NCBI RefSeq assembly: GCF_000281045.1
Contig: NW_008246081.1
Coordinates: 480,791 to 544,790 of the forward strand
DNA length: 64,000 nucleotides
DNA from: Saprolegnia diclina VS20
Taxonomy: Eukaryota; Oomycota; Saprolegniomycetes; Saprolegniales; Saprolegniaceae
Direction: 5' to 3'
Shown: positions 21,858-31,900 of the stretch, piece after piece
Position numbering within the stretch: the stretch's first letter is position 1
Layout of the letters: the number at the start of each line of letters is the position of its first letter
Notes under the pieces: model-generated
The model's input: the letters and a program-made list of their open reading frames with translations, nothing else
Databases searched by the model: none
What the model was told of the DNA's origin: nothing
Position numbers and translations under genes: made by a program

Positions 21858-22236
21858 CTCACTGTTGGAATCGAAGTATAGCCTACTTTGCCGACACTAT
21901 TCGTGTAAAGGATGCTGGACCCTAACCCTACGCGACTGCACAAGCTTTCACAACCACAGCGCTGAAAAGGGCTGACTCTTACAATCGGCTTGGAGCGAGA
22001 GTCGACTGCAGTTCGAACTCTGGTTCAAGATTTCTTGGCTAGATCACTAAAAATGTAGCGCTGAGCCGGAAGCGTTGCAACTTTGGTGCTTGCAACATAT
22101 GCATGCGTACTCCCATAGAGACAAATTATATTATTTGTCGAGACCCATACCCTAGCAGCCAATTCGATTTGGCTGGCAAGTGCGATGCTTGGTTTGGACG
22201 GCGACCTTTCGCAATGCGTTTTGTATCTTTTCGTCC
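21858..22236. other. Spacer upstream of TMEM198-like copy 2
   Basis: About 380 bp without a supported gene. Contains two telomere-like CCCTAA units at about 21920-21930 but no array. No core promoter match was seen before the ATG at 22237. Confidence 0.4.
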
Positions 22237-23088
22237 ATGGACGTCGTGGCCCGCGTGCTTTTCCTCGGCGTCGCCGCCTCGGGCGCCGTCAACCTCACGA
22301 TCGACGGCAGCAGCTCCTTTGATAAGACGACCAACCACATTGTGAACGCAACTGTGAACGGCGACTTGCCGCCAAGCATCCTCGCCGGCGTCGGCATTGG
22401 CCTCGGCTTGATCGTGGCGCTGGCCGGCTACCGGCTCTTCCGACCGGTGCTCTTCGTGAGCGGCTTTGGCGTCGGCGCCGTCCTCGCGTATCTTTTGGCC
22501 GAGGCCATCTTTACGACGCAGTCGTACGCGACGACGGCGCACTGGGTCTGCTTTGTCGCGGGTGGCCTCATCGTCGGCGCCACCGTCGTGTGCCTCTGGC
22601 GCACCGGGCTCTTTGTCATCGGCGCCGCCGCCGGCGTCCTCCTCGCCTTTGTCGTCAACACGTCCTTTGGCTACAAGCTATGGCCATCCAACCCGTCCGG
22701 TATGCTCTACGTGCTCATTGCGATCTTTGGCCTCGCCGGCGCCCTCCTCGCGCGCTGCCTCGAGCGGCCGTTCTTGATCGTCGCGACGAGTTTGGCCGGC
22801 GCGGTCGCGTGCCTCTGGGGCGTCGGGTACTTTGCGGGCGGATACCCGAGCGGCAACCACCTCGAAGCCCTGCGCAATCGCACCGCGTCGGGCGACTACA
22901 CGTACGACATTGGCAGCGCGTGGTGGGGGTACATGGCCGGGACGCTCGTCCTCTTCGGCATCGGTACCCTTGTCCAATTCCGCAAGACGGCGATGGGGTG
23001 GCACCACGCGCCAGCCGCCAGCGACGACAGCGCCTACGTGGGCTGCAGCAGTCCGGTCCACGGCCGCCCGATCCAGCATTCCTCCTAG
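22237..23088 (+). CDS. TMEM198-like (DUF4203) multi-pass membrane protein, copy 2
   Basis: 283 residues, single exon. Same architecture as the gene at 20038-20895: signal peptide (MDVVARVLFLGVAASGAV), glycosylated short ectodomain (NATVNG), about seven TM helices (AGYRLFRPVLFVSGFGVGAV, LFVIGAAAGVLLAFVVNTS), and the shared GYFAGGYPSGNHLEALRNR luminal loop, last helix and polar tail ending GRPIQHSS. Alignable over the full length with copy 1, so this is a tandem duplication now separated by an unrelated coiled-coil ORF on the opposite strand. The in-frame ATG-less extension to 22180 is rejected because the true ATG gives the signal peptide. Specific function unknown. Confidence 0.8.
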   Translation: MDVVARVLFLGVAASGAVNLTIDGSSSFDKTTNHIVNATVNGDLPPSILAGVGIGLGLIVALAGYRLFRPVLFVSGFGVGAVLAYLLAEAIFTTQSYATTAHWVCFVAGGLIVGATVVCLWRTGLFVIGAAAGVLLAFVVNTSFGYKLWPSNPSGMLYVLIAIFGLAGALLARCLERPFLIVATSLAGAVACLWGVGYFAGGYPSGNHLEALRNRTASGDYTYDIGSAWWGYMAGTLVLFGIGTLVQFRKTAMGWHHAPAASDDSAYVGCSSPVHGRPIQHSS

Positions 23089-23124
23089 TCGTGCTCAGTC
23101 GACAGCCCATTTCACTGATCACAA

Positions 23125-23146
23125 CTACTAGTACATATACTAGTAG
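23125..23146. other. Inverted repeat downstream of TMEM198-like copy 2
   Basis: CTACTAGTA (23125-23133), a 4-nt gap, and TACTAGTAG (23138-23146) form a perfect 9-bp hairpin 37 bp after the stop codon. Possible 3'-end processing or mRNA-stability element; could be chance. Confidence 0.3.
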
Positions 23147-23332
23147 TATGACGTCGAGTCCCAGGTACTCGCAGTAGCACACTAGACCAGTTGTGCGCAT
23201 GGCATGTCCAAGGGTATGACCACTTCAACTGCTAACTTCGGCTGGTACGTGTACGCAGGTGGCGAGGGTAGGGTCCGCGTGAGATGTATGCAATCATGAA
23301 GAAGGACTACATTAGGGGCTACGTCCGAGGAG

Positions 23333-24274
23333 CTATTTTTTCTGGGCCTCGATGTGCGTCATAAAATCGTCAATGAGGACGGGCCACGCTTCGTTCTCGT
23401 CGTACGCGTCATAGGACGTCTCGACCTTGAGCATAAAGTCAAAGAAGAGGTCCCACGTGTCGCGCGTCACGCCGTGGCTGTTGTGCTTCTCGAGGAACGC
23501 GATCCAGTCCTTCGTCTTCGGGAAGCGCTCGGCGAGCACGAGCTCCCACATCGCAATCGCCATCTCCTTGCTCAGACTCTTTTGGCCTTGGTCTTTGGAA
23601 TACAAAAAACAAAACGAGTAGAACGGCTTGAAACTCTGCGGGTCGGCGAGGAGCGCGCGGAGGCCGGGGAGCTTGGCCGCGACCTGGCTCGCCGACTCAC
23701 ACCTACAAGCGCAGGCTCGACGATGCTCTGCAGCACAAACATGGTGACGCACCCCATCTCCTTCATGCCCTGCACAAACTCCTTCTTCGTGAACGTGCAC
23801 ATGGCCGCCGCCTGCATCTTCCACGCAATGACGAGGACGACAATGTCTTGGGCGTCAATGCCAATGTCGTCGCAAAACTTGAGGATGCCATCGTCGAGCA
23901 TGCAGTCCGGGTCGTCGTAGTCTACGCGTCGCCTGTGCGCATCGTATGACTCGACTGGCGAGCCTACCGGCGTATGTGTCAAACCAAGCGGCAATCGTCG
24001 CCTCGTTCACGATCGTCAGGCTCGCGCTACCACACTGCATGAGCCACTATTGCGCAGCGCATTTGCTTACATGTTGGCGTTCTCCTCATAGTACTTGTCG
24101 GCGGCCGTCGAGACGTTCCACGCATGCTTCTTGAGGAGGGCAATGGCCTCGGTCCGCGAACAACTGGTAAAGTCCACGAGGCTCTTCACGAGGGTCTCTT
24201 GCTTGCTGTTGAGCGACTAGGTACATGCCACCGCAGCATGAGTGGCAGTGGCGCAAGCGCGACCCGCGTACCAT
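23333..24274 (-). CDS. DCUN1/DCN1-like cullin neddylation factor
   Basis: Five exons on the minus strand: 24272-24274 (the ATG only), 24071-24216, 23968-24026, 23753-23921, 23333-23702; 248 aa. An N-terminal UBA-like domain (TLVKSLVDFTSCSRTEAIAL, then HAWNVSTAADKYYEEN) precedes the PONY (potentiating neddylation) domain, recognised by GILKFCDDIGIDAQDIVVLV, FTKKEFVQGMKEMGC, DPQSFKPFYSF, KSLSKEMAIAMWELVL, DTWDLFFDF and the C-terminal AWPVLIDDFM that binds the cullin WHB domain. DCN1 proteins act as scaffold E3 for NEDD8 transfer to cullins and thus switch on CRL ubiquitin ligases. Length matches the family (about 250-260 aa). The coding exon that holds only the start codon is unusual. Introns are 44-55 nt. 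Confidence 0.9.
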
Positions 24275-24426
24275 CGCTTCGGCCTGCTGGACGTCGAAAG
24301 TCGAAAACCCGGATGCAAAAAGTTGAGTCCTTTTGACGCCGTGTACGCTCCCATACAAAGCGCAAGCTATTTGAGGGATTGTAAAAAAAAGACGCCGATA
24401 CGCCGGATACGACATTGCATTTCCGG

Positions 24427-25852
24427 ATGGACTTGGAGGCGTTTTTGAGCACCCAGCCGTGGCTGCGCCCCGACCCAGTCGCGACCGACGCGCTCACGGC
24501 GCTTCTCGCCAACAGCAAGGACGCGACCAGCAACGATGTGCTGCGCCCGCTTCTGCCGGGTGATTTCGGGCTCTGCGCAGGGCTACACGTCGGCGACCAC
24601 GCCTTCTGCGGCTTTTCGAGACGGTTTGGTGACCAGACGCAGTTTGCCTGCCATCTCTATCTGCGCACGACGACGATCGATGGCAGCAAAGACGTCGCGC
24701 TCTACCTGCGCATGCTCGACATGCTGTACTTTGTCGATCATAGCTGCATGCACAAGCTCACGAAACCAGTCGACGACGTCGACGTCGTGTCGCCCACGGC
24801 CAAGCGCCCGCGTGCGTCGCGGACGCCACCGCCCACGCCACCGTCCGCGGCGTCTCCGATTCCATTCCTCATCATGGCCTTTCCGGCCGTCAACTTGCGT
24901 GTATGGATCGACCATCCGACCATGGCGCGCAGCGACCAGGCGCGGTACCTGCACCAAGCCGCGCGGGCGATGCAGACGCACTTGCCACCGCAGCCGGTGG
25001 CCCCGCTGTCAGAGCCATCGCTGCCTGTAGGCCTCACGCCGTCGCAGCTACTCGACGTCTTTGCCGACGTGACAAAGACGCAGCACCTCTCGCCGGACGC
25101 TGCCGCGCTGCGGCTCGACGACTTGCGAGCGCTCGCCGAGGCAAGTGGCGTGCGCTTCGAACCCGGAAATGTCGCGATTGCGCCCACCGTCCTCGGGCTT
25201 CTCATGGCCACGCTCTTGACTACGCCGCGCGTGGAATGGCATTGGGAAAGCGCATCCAAGCTCGTCCCACTCGCCACCCCGTGCTCGGTCCACGACGAGT
25301 GTCTCTTGACACCACCCCTCGGGGTACATCTCACCCCAACTGTGGTCGCTCACAAGCTAATTTGTAGCTTTGCTCGACGACGCGCTGGCACCACTGGGAA
25401 AACGTCCTCGATGGCCTACCGTGCGTCTCTTCCTCTCGCCGACCATGTCTCCTCATGAATAGCAGGCACGAGGCGGCGTCGCAAGAAGACGCGACGGCCA
25501 GCGTCCTCGATCAGCTAGCGCACGATATGACGTAATACCTCGAGTAATGCGCGGCGCCTCACGCGTGGGCTAGGCTGTCGTCGCTCGACGCGGCTGTCAA
25601 GGACCAGTGCAGTGCCAACGTCATGGCGGTCTCGAACGCAATCGTATGTCATCCCACTAGTCTCTCTTGCGAGTCGGCGACGCTGGGTAGGTGACGTGTC
25701 GCAACAGTGTTGTCGACGATCTCTGTCCACGGCAAGTGCGCACCGCGGAGCTCAGCGATGACGAGATGCAGCGTTTTGCGCGTCTCTTTGACGGGCTTCG
25801 TGATCGCAAGAAGCGCCATTTGACGGTTGCGCTCAGCGTCCTATTGCTCTAG
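24427..25852 (+). CDS. Orphan protein, function unknown
   Basis: Five exons: 24427-25323, 25368-25420, 25463-25531, 25574-25643, 25691-25852; 416 aa with all joins in frame. The N-terminal part has a mixed alpha/beta look (GDFGLCAGLHVGDHAFCGFS, FACHLYLRTTTIDGSKDVAL), then a Pro/Arg-rich insert (KRPRASRTPPPTPPSAASP) that may hold a nuclear localisation signal, then IPFLIMAFPAVNLRVWIDHP. The C-terminal half is mostly helical (SPDAAALRLDDLRALAEASG; SDDEMQRFARLFDGLRDRKK). I do not recognise a family. The gene converges on the AGC kinase gene with an 89-bp gap and starts 152 bp from the divergent DCUN1 gene, so the latter two may share a promoter region. Confidence 0.6.
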
Positions 25853-25941
25853 TCCAATTGTACTACTGTATATGCAACAGACGTTTTGGCCAAAAGCTCC
25901 AAAAATGTACAATACAACTAGGAGGTTCTTGTGGACGTGAG

Positions 25942-28223
25942 CTAAAACTGGGCAAAGATGGTCGCAAATGCTGCTTGGAGCTCGGCGGGGGGCGACTCGG
26001 TGCCATCGGGACCGTCATACTCGTCGTCCAAATGTAGGAAATGCTGCGTGTCGAGCGGATGCTCAATTGGTGGCACGTACGGCGCGCCGATGGTGTGGGA
26101 CCGGAGCGCACTCCAGTCCATGTTCACAAAGGCAGGGTGCTGCTGAACTTCCCGAAGCCCGCGCGACCCTAACCGCCGTGTCGGGTCCACCTGCAGCAGC
26201 CCTTGGACGAGCGTCCGCAGACGAGGACTACAAGCGACTGCAAACTCGGGAGTGAACGGCAGCCCGAGGGTCGCCACAGCGCTTATTCGCGCCATCACGA
26301 GCGTTTGGTTGTCGTCGTCGCGGGCAAAGAGCGAGTGGCCAGTCGCCATCTCATAGACCAGCGCGCCCAGTGCCCCTACCAGAGATGCCCATGACCCGTT
26401 GCATCATGATGGCAGTCAGAGCGCATACAATAATCAACAGCACGTCCGTACCCACGCCCCGCAATTAGCTCGGGTGCCTGCATCGATATGTGTCAACCTC
26501 AACGTGAAGCGCACTATCAGCGTACCATGTACTCGGGCGTGCCACAGAGCGTCATGGCCTCTTGCCGGTCGTCGACGCGCCGTGCAAAGCCACAATCGAC
26601 GAGCTTGAGGTACCCGTTGGCGCCGAGCATAACGTTCTCGAGCTTCAAATCACGGTAGACAATACCGCTGCTATGGAACGCGTCGAGGGCGAGCGCCAGG
26701 TTCGCGGCGTAGAAAAGCACAGCCGACTCGTCGAGATGGGGGGTGACAGCCGGACGACGGTGCACGCGCGCGTAGAGCTCGCCACCTGGCACAAACTCAG
26801 ACGCGAGGTAGAGGTTCCAGTCGTCTTGGAACGACATAACGTAGCGCGCTATGAACGGGCTGCTCACGGAAGCAAGGACGTCGCGCTCGGTGAGAGCCTG
26901 ACGCGCGAGCTTGAGCGACGGCAGGCCGTCCTTGGGGATGATTTTGAGAGCGCAAATCTCGCTCGTGGGCACATGCATGGCCAGCGAGACCGAGGCAAAC
27001 GCGCCGGCCCCGAGCGTGTGCAGTAGCTCATACTCATCAATGCCACTGGATCGCATCTTCTTTGGCTCGCCCTGGAGCGATCGCGTGAGTACCTACTAGC
27101 GTGATTCCAGTCGTACCTCAAATCGACTAAAGTAGGCATCAGCAGCGTCGTCACCGAGAAGCGCTGCGACGTCGGCGCGAGTGAGCTGCACCCAGACCGA
27201 CCCGACGCTTGGTACCAATGTGCGTGGTGAGCTTGAGACGAGAAGGGTTCCGACCTCGAGCTCTGTGCCATACGATCCGTGCCAAGAAGCTTCTCCGTGC
27301 AAGAGAAGGTGGACACTGGCGGGTTCGCAGGCGGCGCGCAAGGAGGCTGTGGTAGCAGTGTGCCGATGCTGCCACAGGTCGCTCGGCGCGACGCCTGCCC
27401 ATGTAGGGTCCTTGGCGAGCACGGAGATGAGGCGCGTGGCGTGGGAGAGGAGCGACTCGGGCGTCGCAAGTGCGAGCACCTCGGTCCGCGCGGACCGTGG
27501 CAGCACATACGCGGTCGTTGGCGACGTCGCAACAACCTTGGATCGTGTTGGCGCATCAAAGAGCCAGCTTTCGCCGCCGACCAACTGCCCGGCCGTGAGC
27601 GAAGCCTCGTCCCCACATTGCACAGAGCCCGACAAGAGCACGAGAAGCGGCGAGAGAGAGTCACGGGCGGCGACGACGTCGTGCGTGTCAAACTCGCGCT
27701 TCTGAAGCAGCCGCAGAAGCCGCGGGCGGAGACCGCTCCACTGCGCCGATGTGCACACGAACGGGCACAGCGCGCGCGAGAGCAACGCGAGGTCGTCGAG
27801 GATCGTTCGCGGTGCACGACGCGGCGGGCGAAGGCTCTACAAGCGTCGAGCGTGAGGAAGAGCGTCCATGCATGCATCAGTTCGGACGTTGGACGCTGCA
27901 TCAATGACCAAGGGTTGCTTGCCAAGCGCGGGCGCCGTCAGCGAGCGCTAGAAACCACACTTTGCATGAGCAACGGGGCTGCAGTTGACGGCGTCTACCG
28001 GTAGCGGGTGGTGCTGAACGGTCGCAAGGCTGCCCTCAGAGCGCTGCGTGAGCATCGTGCTGGGTGGGCGAAGCGGCTGGAGGCGCACGACGGCGCGGAC
28101 GGCCTCGGCCGACGGGCCAAAGACGCGGTCTTTCCCGACACCTTTACTTGGCACGTCGTCGGCGTCAGCTGCCGGGTTGTCTCGGGTCCTATACACGCCA
28201 CGTGGTGTCGTCTCGATGGCCAT
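25942..28223 (-). CDS. AGC-type protein kinase with cyclic-nucleotide-binding-like domains (PKG-like)
   Basis: Six exons on the minus strand: 27999-28223, 27888-27947, 27117-27836, 26526-27071, 26429-26477, 25942-26375; 677 aa. After a basic N-terminus come two CNB-like regions; the first keeps a cassette-like GGESWLFDAPTRSKV, the second is degenerate. The kinase domain starts with DEYELLHTLGAGAFASV (Gly loop), ALKIIPK (VAIK Lys), VYRDLKLEN (catalytic loop), LVDCGFARR (DFG position) and GTPEYMAPEL (APE), ending with an AGC-type tail (DWSALRSHTIGAPYVPP, then PLDTQHF). This resembles cGMP-dependent kinase architecture. The metal-binding motif reads DCG in place of DFG; Asp is retained, so activity is plausible. 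The start is uncertain: ATG 28223 is used, but more 5' exons could lie up to about 28600. Confidence 0.75.
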
Positions 28224-29122
28224 GGTCGTCGGCGTCTTGGAGTTCGCAGAACGCTCTCGAAGCAAGGACGATGACGCTCGCTGCACCTAGTTGCAGTCGA
28301 TCGATGCTGTTCCGACTGCAAATGGTCAGCGGCAGCCGGTTTCTCACCTCGCGCGGCGGTCCCACGTCATCCAATACACCGAGGCCGCGCTACTCAGGAC
28401 CAGAGTCGGCGACGATGCGTGTCTTTAGTCGTCGTACCGGCGGCGAGGTGTCTTTGGCGCTCTTGGCAGCCGTCATGACGCTGGCTCGAAATAGGCTCGA
28501 ACGAACGTTCGACGACCTTCCAGCACCAATCTCCTCCTCGTTCGATCGATCGGTCGCGGTACGAACACTCCGACGACCTTTGACACGCGTACGCTCGCAG
28601 ACCACGTAGCCCATTGCACAGCACCCGCTGCTTTCATTGACGCTGCGTCAACGGCATGACCGAGCCTCCTCCTCGTGCACGGTGGACGCCGACACAGTCC
28701 ACGCGACAATAAGATCTCATCTGGTACAGTTGCTGTACCATCTGGTGGCCGCCTCTGCGGCTGGTGAGAGCGCAGCTGCTCGGCGCGTAATTGCTCGAAC
28801 GATTGTCCGCAGCGCGATCCGCGGCGCCTATCACCGTCGTCACGGCATCGGGCGGATGATGCCAGTCGTCGCCGTCGTGTGAGTCACGCGGCAGCATTCG
28901 ACACGCAACGCAAGCCGTGCAGAGCTCGCCGCTGGAGCTGCCCACTCACTTCCAACTGCTTGGTAGCTCTGCACGACGCATGACAGAGCCTGACGTGTAC
29001 GTTCTCTTTTTACAGGTTTAGGGGTATACGAGGTGGTTGGCGGGTCTAGTACCTGCCGCAAACTAACTAAAATGGAAATCCATCTAACAAAGCTACTCTA
29101 TTGTACAAGGACGCGACGACGA
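28224..29122. other. Intergenic region, may hold 5' exons of the kinase gene
   Basis: About 900 bp. Short minus-strand ORFs (for example 28390-28614) are Ser/Arg-rich and could be upstream exons of the kinase, but no splice combination is compelling. Nothing recognisable otherwise. Confidence 0.35.
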
Positions 29123-30157
29123 CTAGTGGTCGTAGTAAAAGTCGTTCATCAAGTCCGAGTGGCCAAGGACGGCGCCGTCCGACTGCGACCGCGAGATTTT
29201 GGGCGCGCCCGTGCGGTCGAACGGCAGCGGCTCGTACTGCGGGATCGCGTCACGGAGGAGGTCGTGTTCGATCTTGTACCCGCCGTTGCTGCTGTTCTGG
29301 TACTGGCTCTGGATCGTGAGCCCCGAACTGTAGCTGCTGCCGTGGTGGTGGTACGTCGACGACGGGAACTGCGCCGGCGGCCACGTGTACGACGACGACG
29401 ACCCGTTCGACGCGCTCAACGGCGAGTCAAAGAGGTTGAACTGGAGGCGGCCGGCGCTCGACGACGACGACTGGGGCACCGCAATGTGCATGCTGGGCGT
29501 GTGGAAGCTGCGGACGCTAAAGTCCGACTGGCTGCGCATGATGGTCGGGAAGCGCGGCTTGTCGGCCTTCCACTTCGCTTGCTGCGCGGCCTGCTTGCCG
29601 GGCGAGGAGAGCGCCGAGATGATGTCGTGGTCGAGCTCGTGCTGGCCGTGGTGCTCGTGGTGCTCGCTGCCGCTGCTGCCCTGCGTCGACGGCGACGACA
29701 GCACGTGGCTGCGGTGCGTCTTCATGTGGCGGCCGAGGTTGCCAGACGTCGAGAACTTTTTGTGGCAGCCGTCGACCTTGCACGAGAACGGGCGGATGCC
29801 CGAGTGCGTCTTCATGTGGCGCGCGAGCTTCTCCTTCGTGCAGAAGCGCTTGGTGCACATGGCGATCGTGCAGCCGTACGGCTTCTCGCCCGTGTGCGTG
29901 AACTTGTGGCGGCTGAGGTTCCCGGACGTCGAGAAGCTCGACGTGCACCCGTCGTAGTCGCAAATGTACGGGCGCGCGCCCGTGTGCGTCTTCATGTGCT
30001 CCTTGAGCGTGAACTTGCGGTTAAAGCGCTTGCCACAGCCGGGCTCTTCGCACTGGAAGCGGCGCTCGCGGCGGTCCAAGGTCGGCTGCACATGCACGGT
30101 CAGGAGCGGGTGCGCGTACGACGTCGAGGTGTGGAAGTGGGGCAACGTGAGCGCCAT
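29123..30157 (-). CDS. C2H2 zinc-finger protein (four fingers), probable transcription factor
   Basis: 344 residues, single exon. Four tandem C2H2 fingers occupy about residues 35-155: CEEPGCGKRF...HMKTH, CDYDGCTSSF...HKFTH, CTIAMCTKRF...HMKTH, CKVDGCHKKF...HMKTH, joined by TGARPY/TGEKPY/SGIRPF linkers of the Kruppel type, so sequence-specific DNA binding is expected. The remainder is low-complexity and rich in Ser, His, Gln and Tyr (EHHEHHGQHELDHD; SSSSYTWPPAQFPSST), typical of activation regions, with repeated RSQSDF/SRSQSDG sites that look like kinase or 14-3-3 motifs. The ATG at 30157 is preferred; an in-frame ATG at 30289 would add a Cys/Ser-rich leader without known features. Confidence 0.85.
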   Translation of the reverse strand: MALTLPHFHTSTSYAHPLLTVHVQPTLDRRERRFQCEEPGCGKRFNRKFTLKEHMKTHTGARPYICDYDGCTSSFSTSGNLSRHKFTHTGEKPYGCTIAMCTKRFCTKEKLARHMKTHSGIRPFSCKVDGCHKKFSTSGNLGRHMKTHRSHVLSSPSTQGSSGSEHHEHHGQHELDHDIISALSSPGKQAAQQAKWKADKPRFPTIMRSQSDFSVRSFHTPSMHIAVPQSSSSSAGRLQFNLFDSPLSASNGSSSSYTWPPAQFPSSTYHHHGSSYSSGLTIQSQYQNSSNGGYKIEHDLLRDAIPQYEPLPFDRTGAPKISRSQSDGAVLGHSDLMNDFYYDH

Positions 30158-31900
30158 ACCGGCTGCTTTGTCCGTAGTTGGAAGGAAATGTGATAATGCA
30201 GTAGAAGCTCGCCGGATCGTTTGGCTCGCATCGAGACGCTTTCCAGCTGGGCCATCACATCTCGGGCTGCCAGCGCCCGCTGAACGCATGCAAAATAAAA
30301 ACACCGGGCCCGCGTATGACGCCTCGAATTAAATTAGTGACCCAATAGCCGTCCGTGCGACACGTGGCGTCGTCCCACGCTCAGGTTGAAGAATCGCCGG
30401 CTGGGCCACCCGGGGCACGTCGTCATCGATGCTTTACGGAAGCGGGTCGACGCGATCGGGCCCCGGTGTACACGGTAGAATCTCTGCAACAGGGCCAGCT
30501 GCGCGCTTTTGAACTTGCGTCGTCGAGGCGCACCACAAACAACAAGCGTGTCGCCAGCTCAACACGAACCAGCAGCCAATATTCTGCGCACGGAAGGATA
30601 TATCGCTCGCCGACGATCAACCTGTACCTGGTATAGTAAGTGCACGGACAGGGTAAGGAGAAGAGGAGGGCGCTTTGAGGCGCTGGTTGTCTTCAAGCGC
30701 GGCTCTTACGAGACTCTGCCGCGCGGGTTGCTCAGTTTGCATTCAGCCAAAACGGGTGGCTACGAACGCTATGAAACGGCCGAGCGTTTCGTTACAGGCC
30801 GCCTTTCCGTCTCCACGCGCCTGCGTCGGACCAAACTGCCGCGCCTGCTCTTTGCACGCCCACTCTGTCGCCACGCACCACAAGGCCGGAACGCCACTTT
30901 GGTTTCAGCGCTGGACGCGCGGTCCCACGCTTGCGTGCCGCCGGCGCTCACTGTCGCGCAACGCATAGAAACGAGCGGTTGATGTGGTCGGCAGTGGCCA
31001 CCATTTTTCGCAGAGCGCTCGCCACTCGACGTGGCTACTCGAGCTGCAAAGAGTACTAGTAGTAGCTAATATACCCGAAACGCACTGGGTTTCCGACAGC
31101 CGTCGATCTATTAGACGCAGCTACTAAACTACTTGCACCGTGATTTCTCGGATCTGATGCCGCGACCCACCCAAACATCTTGTTGTCGAGCTACCGCCAT
31201 GGTCGCGATACCAGTTGGAATGTCGAGCGCCTGATGCACTAATTAATAGTCGGCACATATCTGGAAGAATAGCGTCGTCGGCGCTTGGCATGCGTAGACC
31301 TGGTCGTGTGCGGCTACTCGGTCGCATGCGTTGAGAGTTGCCAGCGCCCTGTGTTGCTAACATCACGTTCCATCGAATGAGTGGCGGCCGACTTGGATGA
31401 CAAAAGGCGCCCACCGCGCAGCAGTTCTTTGGCGTTCGTAATGCCAACAAGAGAAAGATATGCCTTGCGTCGTGACGAAAATTTCTTATTTTTCTTATAG
31501 CAGCAAAGCCGCCACGTCATGGCTTCATATACACTGGACCGCACGATGCGACTGGAGTCTCTTGCGGCGGGGGGATATGCTCGTCAGTGCACCTGCCTTG
31601 GCCACATACACCACCTACAACCTTGGTCTCGACATCCTTGCCCGATCGCGCTCGGATGCATAGTCTATGCAGCCGTCGCGCCAGCGTTGGTCACGTGCTG
31701 CAATGAGCGCCAAGATCAAGATCAAAGATTCCGCTGAGAAACCATTGACGAGGAGGCTACTCGCACCCAACACGAAACTCGATAGCGTACAGTGGCGCCT
31801 GCTCTTGCTTGTCTGCCCTTGCGACCACCGACCTCCTTTGTACCTGTACCGGTATAACTTTCTCTGTCCCAATACAAATACACACCGATTTAGATCGCGG
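30158..31900. other. Long intergenic region
   Basis: About 1.7 kb between the zinc-finger gene and the 3' end of the lipid kinase gene. Scattered short ORFs on both strands have no recognisable motifs, coding periodicity or conserved context. Contains small palindromic CTAGTAG-like runs near 31060. I see no supportable gene. Confidence 0.5.

Noticed and set aside
29033-30193. 386-codon plus-strand ORF opposite the zinc-finger gene
   Set aside because: Arg/Val/Ala-rich shadow of a gene with four unmistakable C2H2 fingers on the other strand.
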